From the NCBI GenBank assembly GCA_024305405.1, contig JAKNDB010000087.1:186001-250000 (forward strand): a DNA stretch of 64,000 nt, read 5' to 3'. Each line of letters opens with the position of its first letter. The stretch's first letter is position 1. The DNA is from Dirofilaria immitis (Eukaryota; Nematoda; Chromadorea; Rhabditida; Onchocercidae). The position numbers and the translations under genes are program-made. The notes under the pieces were generated by a model. The model was not told where the DNA came from, did no database searches, and saw nothing but the letters and a program-made list of their open reading frames with translations. Shown in pieces: positions 36,383 to 48,638 of this stretch.

Positions 36383-37385
36383 CGATTGTATAATATTAAT
36401 TTAACTTCCTTCTTTCATTCTTATATTATGATAATTTAAAACGTGCTATTATCATTTTATATCATTATCAAAGAAATAGAAAAAATAAGATTAAGTAATC
36501 AAAAGGAAAATTAAAATAAAAAAAAGTAGTTCAATCTAATTTGGTAAGCTTTACAAGAAAGAGAATTATCATTTCTAATAAACTAACACTTCATGACAGA
36601 TATTTGAGATAGTAACGAACTTCGAGATTTATTAAATTTAACAATTTTAAACATCGTATTACAATTATCAAAATTGAACCCATTTTAGTTATTGGCTTGG
36701 CCTGAAATTATCTTTGGCATCGTTGTAATAAAATTTAATATCATTATTTCATTTGAAATGAATTTCAATTGATATATGGAAGTGAAAGGCAGATATTTTT
36801 AGAAATGTAACAAATAAATTGACTAATCAAACTGATTAATAAAATAGATTTATACTAAGATATAGGATATACTATATGATAGTCTGTGAAGTGTTTATGT
36901 AGTTCATATTATTATTGATATCAATAGCGTTTAGCTATCGATCATATATATAAATAGACGTTTCAGAATATTTATTTACATTTGATGAAATTTAACAAAT
37001 GTCTTGCTAAATCGATTGATAAATATGTCGTGATAGCAAATAAAACCGACGATACGATACACAACAAAAAAATTAGGAAATTTTCAACTTCAAAATGAAT
37101 CCTCCTAATGTAGCGTAGAATGAACAAATTTATCCAAATAAGTCTTTCTAAATGATTGTTTTTAAAAATGATATGAATCGAAGGATAAGAGCTATCGTTA
37201 AATTCAGCTATCGTTAAATTTGTATATTTCTAATCTTGTATATATGCTTTTGTATGAATTGCGGTTGAATACTGTTGACTCGTAATAGGTTAAGCTTCTG
37301 CATGAACGTAGTAGCAATCATATGTCATTATATCAAATTTATTATGTTTAAAAGTGCATAAAGCATAAAACCGTTTTCTCTCCAG

Positions 37386-38379
37386 CTTTTTGACGCAATA
37401 ATTCCTGAGAAAATATCTTACTATGCCGGTCGATTGATAAACGAAATGCTATTCAAAAATATGCCTTCAGAAATCTGATAATATTCCGCTTATTATTGTG
37501 TATTTTCATGACAAGATGAAAATTTTATTTACACCAGTTATGTCGATTTAGTTAGCGAAATTAATTAATAAAGTCGATAAAAAAATTGCTGCTCAGGTCA
37601 AAGAAAGACCACAAGATTGAAATCAGATGAGATGAAAAGGCTAGCATACACATATAAATATGTCTTTCTAAATCAAAACCTATTCGTAAATCATTGAAAG
37701 ACATATATTTTATTTTTAGATAATACAAGCAATGGTGATCAAGAATGATTTATACATAAACAGTACATTCGTCAACATACTCAAACTTTGGACAAACAGG
37801 AAAATAAGGGACGAGGGTAATGAAAAAGAAACATAAACATTAATGAAGGGATGCAAAATTACGATGAAAATAAACCACAAAGAATTAACGACCAATAAAG
37901 CAATACTGACCAGTAAGCGTTATCTTTCACTATTGGTGACGAACCGAGAACTACTTTCAAGAATTAGGAAAATAATTAAATTAATCAAAATAGCTACATT
38001 CCATCTATGTAGAAGTGATGGTTACATTCCTGTGGCTCCTTAATAGTATCTACATGCTCCATTATCATGACAAAAAAGATCTTACATGAAATAACAAACG
38101 GGAAGAAGTAATTTTAAACCAAATATATTCTAATGTACTTTCAAGCGAATTATAATTTTCATATTTTTTTTTGTTAAAACTGTTAATAAATGGAATACGA
38201 ACGATAAAGATGATCAGAAAGAAACTGCAGAATGTTATCCTTTTTCGAAAACAAAAACGCTTTTAGGAAAATATAAGTCTTCTTTAGATATGAAAAAATT
38301 TTCTACACAATTCATAAAGAATAATATTACTATCGCAGAAAAATCAGTAGGAAAGCCACTGAAGTCCATAGCTAAATAA
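37386..38379 (+). pseudogene. Scattered coding-like fragments, possible decayed gene
   Basis: Three plus-strand pieces look once-coding. At 37386-37478, after TTCTCTCCAG, a frame reads LFDAIIPEKISYYAGRLINE and on to TGA. At 37720, after TATTTTTAG, one frame runs about 300 bases with a hydrophilic Gln/Asn/Lys-rich product (for example YDENKPQRINDQ and TIGDEPRTTFKN) broken by about ten stops, several of them TAA or TAG beside Gln-rich sequence. At about 38170-38379 an uninterrupted frame includes TAECYPFSKTKTLLGKYKSS and ends at TAA. I recognise no family. It could be one eroded gene or chance; the stops are too many for missing-base errors only. Confidence 0.3.
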
Positions 38380-38792
38380 ATCATCTAGGAAAGCATTTTT
38401 TTCGCAGAAGATTTAAAAGGTCCAACTTAAATGTGAATTTTAAAGAGAAAAATGACTGCATTTTAGTTAGAAACAAAATTAAAATTATAAGTGAGCTTTG
38501 GAAACATTATTTTTAATTGGTGGAAATGAAAAAGTTACGTAAGATAAAAAACTGTGCTTATTCCAACAGAACCGTAATAAAATTCCTAACAATGCTTTAA
38601 TACAATTAAACTACTAATAGTGTTACTAATTCAAATTCATTCTGCTGTTGCTCCCATTGTTGTTGTTGGTGTTTTATAAAAATTAGAAAATGGAAATAAG
38701 TGGAGGCAGATGATAATCCAAAATAAAAAGTTTCATTAATCGAGAAATGGATTCACGACTGTAATTTTGTCGAATGCTATGAACTTCACTGT

Positions 38793-41700
38793 TTATTTTT
38801 CATCCACAGTGATTTGTTCGCGAACTGGCCATTTAATGTCAGCTAATGAACGGCTGAGATCATACGATTCTACCTGTAAATAATATACTTATTATAAGTG
38901 AATCACAAATTTATGGAATCATCTTTAGCTTTCTATTTCAAGTCTATGAAAATATGAAGACAATTTAGACTATGTAGGAAAATATATGAACCGATTAAAT
39001 GTGAAGAGTTGGGAAGATTCAAAACAATTTAAATCAATTAGAAAATGTGATAAGGAAAATTTCTAACATACCACATTTTTCATTGGCATATCTGAGGTCC
39101 AAATTCGATGTGTATCCAAGCAGTACCCTTTTGATTCAACAAAGATCGTTATATTACGAAGTGGCTCACTCATGCGAAATCTGAAATAAAATTCTTTAGA
39201 TATGAATCGTATATATACGTGATCAAACAAGTCTCCACATATAATACTGCAAAGGAATAATAAGATTATAGAACATTAATAATTTTATTACATTCTTTTA
39301 CTCTCTCGAAAGTGTCAGTCTTTGCAGGTATGCAAAATATAACTTCATTATAATTAGTTTTACAAAAACGAAGAAGATATTTTTAGAAATTTCTACCTTC
39401 GCAATTGTATATTTCCATCCGGGAAACGAACTCGTACTATTGCGATATCTGCTTCGTTCTCGGCAGGTTCCATCGGTAAACTTGCTGCCAACTCCTGTAA
39501 GCGTCTTGTTTTGTCTTGTTCTTCTTTTGCTCGACGCTCTTCTTCAGCTCTGCAATTTATCAAAGAATATATGTCTAATGCAGAATTTCTTAATTGAATT
39601 TAAAAAATGACGATAATTTCAATGTTTTTACAAAGAAATGAAACAAAATACCTCTGTTCATTTTTTCACGTTCAAGCCTTTCCTGACGTGCTCTATCTTG
39701 TGCTAGCGATTGTTCATACTCTCGTGCTTGCTCTTCCCGTATTTTTCCCTTAAAAACAAATGATACTTTACTATGGAATATTAATTAATATATAATTGTT
39801 CTAAGAGTCCGTTAGCCTATTCTTTTCTTAAATTTTTTTCATAAATTTTTTCTTCTTTTACGAAGAAAAAAATTTATGAAAAATATAATGCATATATGTT
39901 CAAATACGGTGAAAAGACTAGTGATTCACCTTTCAATACGTTCTCTTTCTTCAGCAGCTTCAGCACTCTTAATACGTTGATACTCTTCCAATCCTTCCAT
40001 TAACTTGTTGATTACTTGCTGAGGACCATCGCAACCTGGTAATAAATATCATATTCCAAATTATGATTCAAAAAGGGTGTAAAAGACAGAAAAACATTTA
40101 TAAAGTATCGGTATCAAAAGAATGACTCACCCCAAGCGACACTTATTGGTAAGATAACACTTTTTCCTTGATAATAACCACTAGTAGAGGGAATCGCTCA
40201 TCAGAAAACCTAAATAATTTAATTTACACTAATTTAAATATTCGTTTCAATTCAACAGGAGTTTGCTTCACTTAGAGATGACGTATCATACCGAAGTATT
40301 TTGAACTCTCTGCACCGCTTCATTTAAGACTATAACTACGAAGACACGTGCCATCAAAGAGCATTTTAATATAAATGGTTCTACGATATAATTCCGAAAT
40401 ATGTGGAAGATTTAAAATATCATAAATAATGTAAAACAATAAATTAGATTGACGAGATTTAAATATACTTTTCCAGTGTTCGTCTTATATCACGAAGATT
40501 CAACATATCGATCCATTCAAATAATTTAAGTCTGTTTTCTTTTTGTGTGATATCCCAAGGCCACGTAATGAATTGCCCTTTAAGAAGCGAAGAAACTAAT
40601 GTTGAACAAAGTACCTGAAATTAATATTATAATGAATGCTTATGATTTTTTTCAAGTTACTACATGAAACTATTAACAGGATAACTTTTCAAATATAAAA
40701 ATCCGTTCAATATCTCATTCCAATAACCAATACCACTAATCTTGTGGATAAAATTCACCATGCTGCTTTAAAAATACTGTCTTTGTCAAAATTAATTCTA
40801 ACATTTTTTGCAAAAATGTTGCATGCGACGGCATGATCATTATGTAAATAAACAGCAAGTGGTCGACGCTCCTCAACTGGCCGTCCTGATGCTTCAAATG
40901 CCTCACGTAATGCATCTTGCAAAGAACCAGAATAAAACGGCGGGTGATTTGCTCCATACCTGCAAACATGGTCATTAACATTTAAAAGATTCAAAAAGTA
41001 AAAATCGAGAATAAGTCCAACATGCTAAATTAATAATGAACAATCCGTATGACTTACACCATTTCAATTTACCAGAATTAATCAATATATTTAAAATCTT
41101 TCTGCATTTCCTTTTTACGGCCATATCATATTGTAGTCATATTTTTTTTTGCAAAACTCATAGAAATTAGTATGGTAAAGCGAATGGAGTGACAAATTAA
41201 AAATATCAATAACGAATTTGCAAATCTGCTAAACGTAGTTATTCGGCCGATACGTCTCTGAGATGTAATGGGATCAGCATATATAATCATACAAGAAAAA
41301 GAATTACTTCGTCTATTCAATCAAAATTAATTTACAATAATAAAATTTATGAAAAGGTGACATACCAAGGATTTATTAAAAGAATAAAGCTTACCTAGCC
41401 TCAAAAACAGCTACAAAGTTATGCAACGCTTCATCAATGGAAGTGAAATCAGAAGGCACTAAGGGCACTCGATCATCACGAAACGAAGATTTCTGAAAAT
41501 TACTTTACATTGATCTTATGAATATGGACATTTTAGCTCTCAAACAATAATCTTGAGATTAAGTCTCAAAAGATTAGTTTATATAGCTTTGCTATATCCG
41601 TCGATTATTTAAAATTTCAGAGAATTAAAATCTTTTGACCGCAAGTTTATACTACCAAATTTCCACCAGAAAGTTTCTGCTGTTCGCCTAATTTATACAG

Positions 41701-43055
41701 CAACATTATCATAATATATAGTTTCGATCACCTTTATTGAAGCAAAAATTTAATGGTTTGACAGAAGAGAAATTAATAGTTCATTCAGAAAAACAATAAA
41801 TTACCGCATCTTCCTCATTCAGTTGCCCAAAAGGAGCACCAGCGTGATAAACATCATCATCATCATTGCCATCGTTATCGGTAGAATCACTATTCTCTGT
41901 ATCAATAAGGAAATTGCGCATAGCGGCAACAGGCGAAATACCATGCTGTGACTCTTCATTTGGACGTGAACATGATCGCGTGACGCCAGAACTTGAATCA
42001 CTAACCAAAGGTGAAGTCGTCATTAGGACTCGACGTTTTTCAGTTGATGATGAAGAATCCATGGTTTTCGAACCTATAACCCTCATATAAATAAACAACT
42101 TTAAATATATCATCAAAATATTTAGTTTTATATTTTGTAATCTAGACTGAGTGATATCAATTAGATTAATCATAAAAATTGCTTGGTCATTCAGTATATT
42201 CGTTTTTTTAGTTGAACACGATCAAATCACTAGAAAATAATTCATGATCCAGAAAACATCAATCATAAATGTTAACATCAGCATCTGAAAGGAAAAAGCA
42301 TCACAGATCTATCAACTTATCATACGATGCATGCAAAACAAAAAATGGAACCATTATCATTTGGAAGACTTTGATTACTGTTTGATTCTTCTGAGCCGCC
42401 AGCTAGTAAGCGGTCAAACGGAAAATCAGTATCCTCACCATTATTCTCCATTGAATTGTTCCTTGACCTGTCACGTAGCAAATACATTATTATTTTCAAT
42501 TCATATTGATTTAATATTAATATCTCGTGTTGTCCATTCTGACAGAAATAATCAAAATCATCGCAATATTATGATAATGCAATTGATACAAGCTACTGGC
42601 ACAAAACTGTTTCGCAAATGTAAATACTAATATCAACAGATAACCCTACTGATTCTCAAGGTCTGTGATCGCTGTTCCATGTATGTCCTGGTCAACATGC
42701 TCTATTACAAAGGAATCATCGATCTCCATTGGACCTATATCATCGTCATTACATAATTGTGCTTCGATAGCCCTTGGCAAGTCCCAGTTTAAAGATGCCA
42801 ATGTTGCTAATGCCACTTGTTCATCCTGGATATTTGTCACCTCCTGAAATATTTATTCTACTTTGAGATGATTTAAATTATATAAAATAATATAATAAAA
42901 AGTCATTACTGTATTAGTTATGATTTAGGTTATACAATAATATAATGCTGTAATAGGGTCGAAAAATAATCATTACAGCAAACACTGCAGAAATTAACCT
43001 GAAATTGACGAAGCATATCAGCTTGATCACTGGTAAGTACATCGAAATCGTCCAT
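38793..43055 (-). CDS. ubxn-3: FAF1/UBXN-3-like UBA-UAS-UBX protein (CDC-48/p97 cofactor), 13 exons
   Basis: FAF1 proteins bring ubiquitylated clients to the p97/CDC-48 ATPase; C. elegans UBXN-3 acts with CDC-48 on replication factors. Exons (descending): 43055-42999, 42843-42650, 42467-42379, 42073-41805, 41492-41395, 40959-40803, 40614-40469, 40209-40131, 40035-39930, 39748-39652, 39549-39397, 39180-39072, 38873-38793. Phases agree throughout when three missing bases are allowed, giving about 545 aa. Order: UBA-like start (MDDFDVLTSDQADMLRQFQ, then TLASLNWDLPRAIE), acidic linker, DFTSIDEALHNFVAVFEARYG, UAS domain (PPFYSGSLQDAL, LAVYLHNDHAV, GQFITWPWDIT, RFPLLVVIIK), charged coiled coil, C-terminal UBX. 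The missing bases are in A-runs (plus-strand T-runs) at 40161-40165, 39742-39746 and 39661-39666. FITWPWD and PFYSGSLQDA favour FAF1 over FAF2/UBXD8. Divergent from RCC1. Confidence 0.93.
39833..39883. repeat. Long inverted repeat in FAF1 intron 9
   Basis: TTTCATAAATTTTTTCTTC is followed, after the loop TTTTAC, by GAAGAAAAAAATTTATGAAA. This gives about 20 paired bases with a single-base bulge in the A/T run. Confidence 0.8.
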
Positions 43056-45221
43056 ACTCTCCCTTAAAATTATAATAAAGAATGAAAAAAATACGTAAGC
43101 AATCTCTGCAAAAAAAAACGAACCGATAAATAGAAAAATTAATAACAAATAAGGGGACATAAAACAACTAATTCTGATATAAAATTTACAAAGTATATGC
43201 AAATTTCAGCACCAAATATCATTTCTATCGATTAAAATAAAAGACGTAAATACGCGTATTGTTTTGAAAAAATACAAAAATCATACAAAATAGCAATCAG
43301 AAATAAAAACAACGAAAAATGAAAAAAATTGAAGAAATATCAGATGTCGATTCTGCTAACTTCATAAAGTAGCAAAAAAGCAGCTCCGATTAGATCAGAG
43401 TTCCACTGAGACTAGGTCGAAGTTCAAGGGTCACACCAATCAACCTAACCCTCATGTTTGACATGGACGCACACATGTCCATGTCCACTGATATACAGCT
43501 CTGCGCTATCGAGCGTTATGCAACTCGATATCTCGTGGTTTAACATATTATTCTGACGCAGCATTCGGCAAGAGATGTTTGTGAAGTCATATCTTATCGG
43601 ATATATGGGTGTTCCGGAATGAGAAACCGAATGGATATTTTGGGAATAGATATTTTTCGAGAAAATCAACAGTTCTGTCCATATCCTGAAGTGACGAAAA
43701 TTACCGTGTAGTTTAGCCTAAATATACCTGTCCTAATCTATTAATAATCCAATTATACCATATTAAATTATCAAATATCCTATCACGAAACTGTTAATCA
43801 AATTTGAATATATTAGTACTGAAACGATGATAAAATTTGATTAATATGAGGAAATTCGTACGAATGATAGAGAATCGATTGGCCTAATTATCATATAATA
43901 TGATAAAATAATAAATAAACAGTTGATCAGCTGTTCGATGAAATATTTGTAAGTTGATAGATCATTCATAACATTTGGTATCAATATGATTCAAATTTTC
44001 CGAGTGAATATTTTGTTTAAGAATTTGTAAAATAGGCCTGTTCTGATCGAGAACATTGGCACCTCATTTATATTGCCTGTTTTGATCGAGAATATCATTT
44101 ATTTATTTAGGCTATTAATAATATAATAATTGAAGCCTCATTTATATTAATAATTACTACCAAATAGCAGTAAATTAATTGAAAATAAAATAGAAAAGAT
44201 GGAATAATTTAAATGATAAGAATCAAATAATTTTTAATCAATATTGATTATATTGAAAAAAATTCTAATACCAATAATTTTTCTATTCTATTCTTTTTTT
44301 TTTTACATAATATTTAATACAATAATGTTAACCGAATCATTTTTTTTACTTTTTTTACTCCATTAGTGGTAACGAGAATTAGCAAATTTTAATAAATTTT
44401 CATCTTTTTCGATTTCATCATATATCAATCTGATAGGTGTGATATTTTATGAAAAAGACTCAAATTCTTACATTATCTATTATCACAGAGTTAAGGAATA
44501 AAATTTGATGATGTAGATAAGGATGATTGTATGTAATAACAATATGCTTACATACTTATGAAATAAGAAATTCTACACCTAGGATTCAAATTTTCATAGC
44601 CTGATTATATCGTAGGTAGTCGTACCGTGTTTGTAACTCCTGCAAACGTAATGAAGAGAATGGTGCAATGTTGAGATTAGTTGTGGTGGTTATTTGGATT
44701 GACTGGTTGGAATTATTTATCGATTGAGCGGTCAGTTTTTCATTGATCATTTAGTCAGTGGTTTTTAAAAATAAGATTTCTTTCTTTGTTTCAAAATTTA
44801 TTCAATTTTTTCGTTTTATGAATCGATAAATTCGGAATTTGAATGCGAAAGGTATTATTGTTACTTTCATTATGATTATGATTTATTTATGTATTATTCT
44901 TTGTTTATGTTTAATGCAAAGTTAGCTTAATTTTAGTATTTCACTTTTTGAGGATGAAATTATGTCAAAATATTATTTAGTCGTTTAAAGTCGTTTTAAA
45001 ATCATACTTTTGTTTTTATTATTGTATTTCTCTGAAACTGTTTTACATTTATTACTGTTATACATTTGATTGTGTATTCCATTGGAAATTCTTGTATTCA
45101 TCGCAGTTATTTTCGGTTGTTTTTATATATTTATTACATTATTTTGTGCCGTACATTTCAATTAAACGCATACGTATTCGTTATTATGAAGATTCATTAT
45201 CATATATGTATTGTTCAGAAA
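43056..45221. other. Intergenic region between divergent FAF1 and RCC1
   Basis: About 2.2 kb that should hold both promoters. From 43380 to 43680 the base composition is clearly higher in GC, with a short inverted repeat GACATGGA...TCCATGTC near 43460. A partial direct repeat, GCCTGTTCTGATCGAGAA and GCCTGTTTTGATCGAGAA, lies at 44036 and 44080. No gene or RNA gene is recognised. Confidence 0.5.
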
Positions 45222-45464
45222 ATGCCACCGAAAAAAGTAGCTCGTAAAGTGACACAACAACCGATAGAAGAGCCAAAAATTGGTAGGACGGAAAAGAAGA
45301 AAGGACGAAAAAAGGAAAAGAGAAACAAGAAAATAGTAAAAGCTTCTTTAACAGTAACACCGAAATCTTTGACAGAAGCGCAAAATCTAGTCGCTATAGA
45401 TACGGATGAACACACCGAAGTAGAGGAACCAGCAATCTCTTCATCACAATCCTTAATTATCAAT
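45222..45464 (+). other. Putative N-terminal exon of RCC1 with possible trans-splice acceptor
   Basis: TTGTTCAG at 45211-45218 ends three bases before ATG 45222, a typical spliced-leader acceptor position. The exon encodes 81 residues with two basic clusters ([10 protein letters not shown] and [13 protein letters not shown]) and ends at donor GTAACT. It is in phase with an acceptor at 45700 (CATTGAG), adding GEHDNLQ before Met 45722. A basic chromatin-binding tail is expected in RCC1, and the longer form is closer to the roughly 570 aa I recall for C. elegans RAN-3. Confidence 0.55.
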
Positions 45465-48400
45465 GTAACTACAATTTTTATGGATATTTTTTCCTAAAAA
45501 TTCTCTATCTAAAGCTGAATCAATTGTTAAGTCTTGGGTGTGTAGTTCCAGTATCGAATTATAAGATGGGAAAAAGAGAAAAACAAGGAAGACACACCCC
45601 TGCATTGCTTCATTGTCTCTGAGAGACTCATTTTGCTTGGTGTGTTGTTGAAAAAGGGCAATTAGATAGACGGATAATAATTTAATAATTTATCATTGAG
45701 GGTGAGCATGATAATTTACAAATGAATAGCAGTGGACGTGGAAAGAAGCGGAAATTGCATCCTTTGGACGTAAGCACTTGTTCTGTTGCAAATCAGACAC
45801 TCAGTAAGTACTTCTGAATATGCCTTTGAAAAATATTAGAAAGATAATGGCTATTATATTGATCATTTTAAAGGAAAATTTTGATGTAATCAGTACAATT
45901 GTTTTGATCAAGGAACAAAATGCACATATTAGACATAATACTTTATTCATTTTTATTTTTTGGTTATTTTTCCTCATTTCGCATTCTCATTCAAATTGTT
46001 GTTTATTCCTAAACGTAATAAATGAAAGAAAAGGAAGGCGTAGTTGTATTTAGGAATCAGTGATGGTTTTTTCTGAAACTTTTTGAATGCTAATCATTAT
46101 TATGACATAACCAATGATTTTGGCGGTACTTCAGATAGTAGTACCGGGAGTTCGATCGCTCGTCGGCTGAAGAAATTTCATTTGTCGGTGGAAAGTTTTT
46201 TGCCGACTGAAAAAGGTGATCGAGTATTAAGTTGTGGTGACGGTGAACAACTTGGACATCCAGGACGGAGTACAACTCGGAAACCGCGTGCCATTGGTAC
46301 GCTTCCAGAGGAGAAATTAATTATTCAGGTTGATATAATGTTTCACTCGGCTTTAACCACATGTCAATAGGCTCATCTAACAATATTTTCAAAGATCTTC
46401 CTTTCGAAACAAAATACTGTAAAAGCCCGCGAAGAATAGTTGTTTTTATGTAATGGCTGTCCATAAAGATATCGTTTGTTTCTTTTTTTCCAAATGTGAA
46501 TTTGTATGGATGTGAAGAGCTTTTTGTTTGTTTACTTCATGATTTAAAACTGTTTTTAAACTCATTTTTGATGAATTTCGAATCTATTTGTTAAATTGAC
46601 AGTATAGTTTGGAAACACATTCTAGGTTGTAGCAGGTGGAGTTCATTCACTTGTGTTGATGGAGGATGGTACTGTGTATACTTGTGGAATAAATGAAAAG
46701 GGTACTGTGCCGGGTGAGGGATCGAACCGGAGGGTTCTACGGATAAGTTAACTCCAATTAAATTCAATGACTCACTCATACAACGCCATGGAAAAGTTTG
46801 TATTATTTGCATTAGTAGTTAAATAAAAACAGATTTTGGAATTCCCAATATTTCTGCAAAGAAGAAAAGGGATAGTTAATTAGAGAAAGGAAATTAGAAT
46901 GGTTTTTATTACATGATGTATTTTCAGATAGTAATGCTTACTGCTGGTGCCAGTTTCTCGGCAGCACTTACTGATAAAGGCAGCGTTATCGCTTGGGGTA
47001 ATTTACGGGTAACGTTTATGTTAATTTTTTAAATAAAAATTCTGCATGTACATGCTGTCACTATAACTATTTATTTGAGGGTATGTCGGGTTGTATCGAA
47101 AGCCATGAAACATTGCTGGAGATGGAGAAACAACCAGTGGTTATTGTGCAACATCAACAAAAAGTCATCGTAAAGGTGCTTGCCTTCGCATGCATAATAA
47201 AGTGCACAAAATAGCTGTTTGTTTCTGGATATGCTCTGTGATTGCTTTTAACAATTAATTTTGAAAAAAATTTACAGATTGTAGCAGGTGAGAATCATCT
47301 GGTAATGTTAACAGAGAATGGAGAAGTATTGACATTCGGTGATGGGTCGGTAGGTCAATTAGGCAGATGTTCACGGGTATCGCACATTCGCTCCCAACGA
47401 ATGGTAAACGATTCGCCAGACTCGTTGAGAATTTCAGTTTATGATAAAGGAAAAAGAAATTGGTAATATTTGACAATATCATGGCTGGTGGATTTTGGAC
47501 TGCTGCACGATCCATTGATGGCACTGTTTATGTCTGCGGATTGAACAATTTTGGACAGTTGGGTGTACCAACACCAGAAGCTCTAGAAAATGAAGGTGTG
47601 TACTGCGTGTTTTTTATTCGAATTTCAGTGAGATATAATAACATTTGTTTGCTTTTTTGCTACATAAGCAAGCGAATTTTTTATAGGCAATATACAGCAG
47701 TCAAGGCTCATCATATCGTGATACATTTCTTTCGCAGCCAAAAAAGTCTGATATCATTCAGGAACCGAAAGAAGCAGCTTGTCTTAGAATTCTTCCCTTT
47801 CATCTCATCAAAAATAATATTTAGTTCTATGATGAATTTTACAGATAATCAACCAGAATTGAAAATAATGCATCCGATTAAGGCGAGCGCTTTCGGAAGT
47901 ACAGCAATTGCTGAGCTAAGTGGTATTCAGCATATCATTGTACTGAATGAACAAGGTACTAAATTCGCATCATTTCAAACTCGAGAATTTTTTTATATTT
48001 TTTAATATGTGCTTTTGATTACCATACTGTTCTTTTTCAAACTGATTTTTAATTTTTTATTACTAAAAGTGTTTGATAATTTGTCGAAGTGTTTCTGACA
48101 TATTGATACACAAGTTTTTAAAAACAAGGAACTTTATTAGGCGAAATATATGGTATTGGTAAAAACACAGACAATGCACTCGGATTAGGAACATGGAGTG
48201 GTAAAGAAGATGGCGACCATTGGAAATATTCGGAATTACAGAAGATCGATATACCTGAGTCGATTAAGGGAATATCAGCTAGTCTTGGTTGCTCGATTGT
48301 TTGGACTGATGATGGTAATTTTGTATTATCACTGGACTGCAATAAGATTTCATTAAGGACACTTGATTAATTCTGAAATTTGGATTATAAACATAAAAAA

Positions 48401-48638
48401 ACTTTTTAATAGATTCTTGTCTATGTTGGTACAGTTTTCTGAGCCTAATTGTGTTTTAGGAAATGCGTACTCTTGGGGTTATGATTCTTCCGGCCAGCTT
48501 GGTTTGGGAATCAAAGATGATGATGAGAAGATGATTCCGCGACCACAGAAGATTACTTCGGCACATCTTGATGGTTATCGCATCATTGGAGTATCATTGG
48601 CCGACAATCATGCTCTCTTCCTAGCTAAAAAATTATGA
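45222..48638 (+). CDS. ran-3: RCC1/RAN-3, chromatin-bound Ran guanine-nucleotide exchange factor, 11 exons
   Basis: RCC1 loads Ran with GTP on chromatin, driving nuclear transport, spindle and nuclear-envelope assembly. Exons: 45222-45464, 45701-45803, 46135-46328, 46626-46795, 46928-47008, 47080-47175, 47278-47597, 47687-47780, 47845-47955, 48141-48314, 48460-48638. This gives about 588 aa if two missing bases are allowed (GGG at 46718-46720 and TT at 47460-47461). A basic N-terminal tail ([13 protein letters not shown], later RKKEKRNKK) and a second basic patch ([10 protein letters not shown]) precede the seven-bladed propeller, whose repeats show [62 protein letters not shown] and [15 protein letters not shown]. 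The donor of exon 7 could be 47596 or 47598; 47598 keeps phase. The first exon is less certain: translation might instead start at ATG 45722 (about 500 aa). Convergent with CDC14. Confidence 0.92.

Larger units (their letters stand above)
33511..38792. other. Gene-poor region with coding-like fragments
   Basis: No complete gene is visible. The composition is less AT-extreme than to the left and there are few simple repeats. Fragments that look once-coding are listed separately (34131-34242, 34520-34660, 37386-38379). The rest shows stops in all frames and no recognised motif. Confidence 0.6.

Noticed and set aside
40270..40395. Candidate extra FAF1 exon (minus strand, MARVFVVIVLNEAVQ)
   Set aside because: Exon 7 (ending 40469) joins exon 8 (starting 40209) directly in phase and matches the family; the extra piece fits no splice phase.
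46711..46735. tRNA T-loop-like string GGATCGAACCGG
   Set aside because: It lies in RCC1 exon 4 coding sequence and has no cloverleaf around it.
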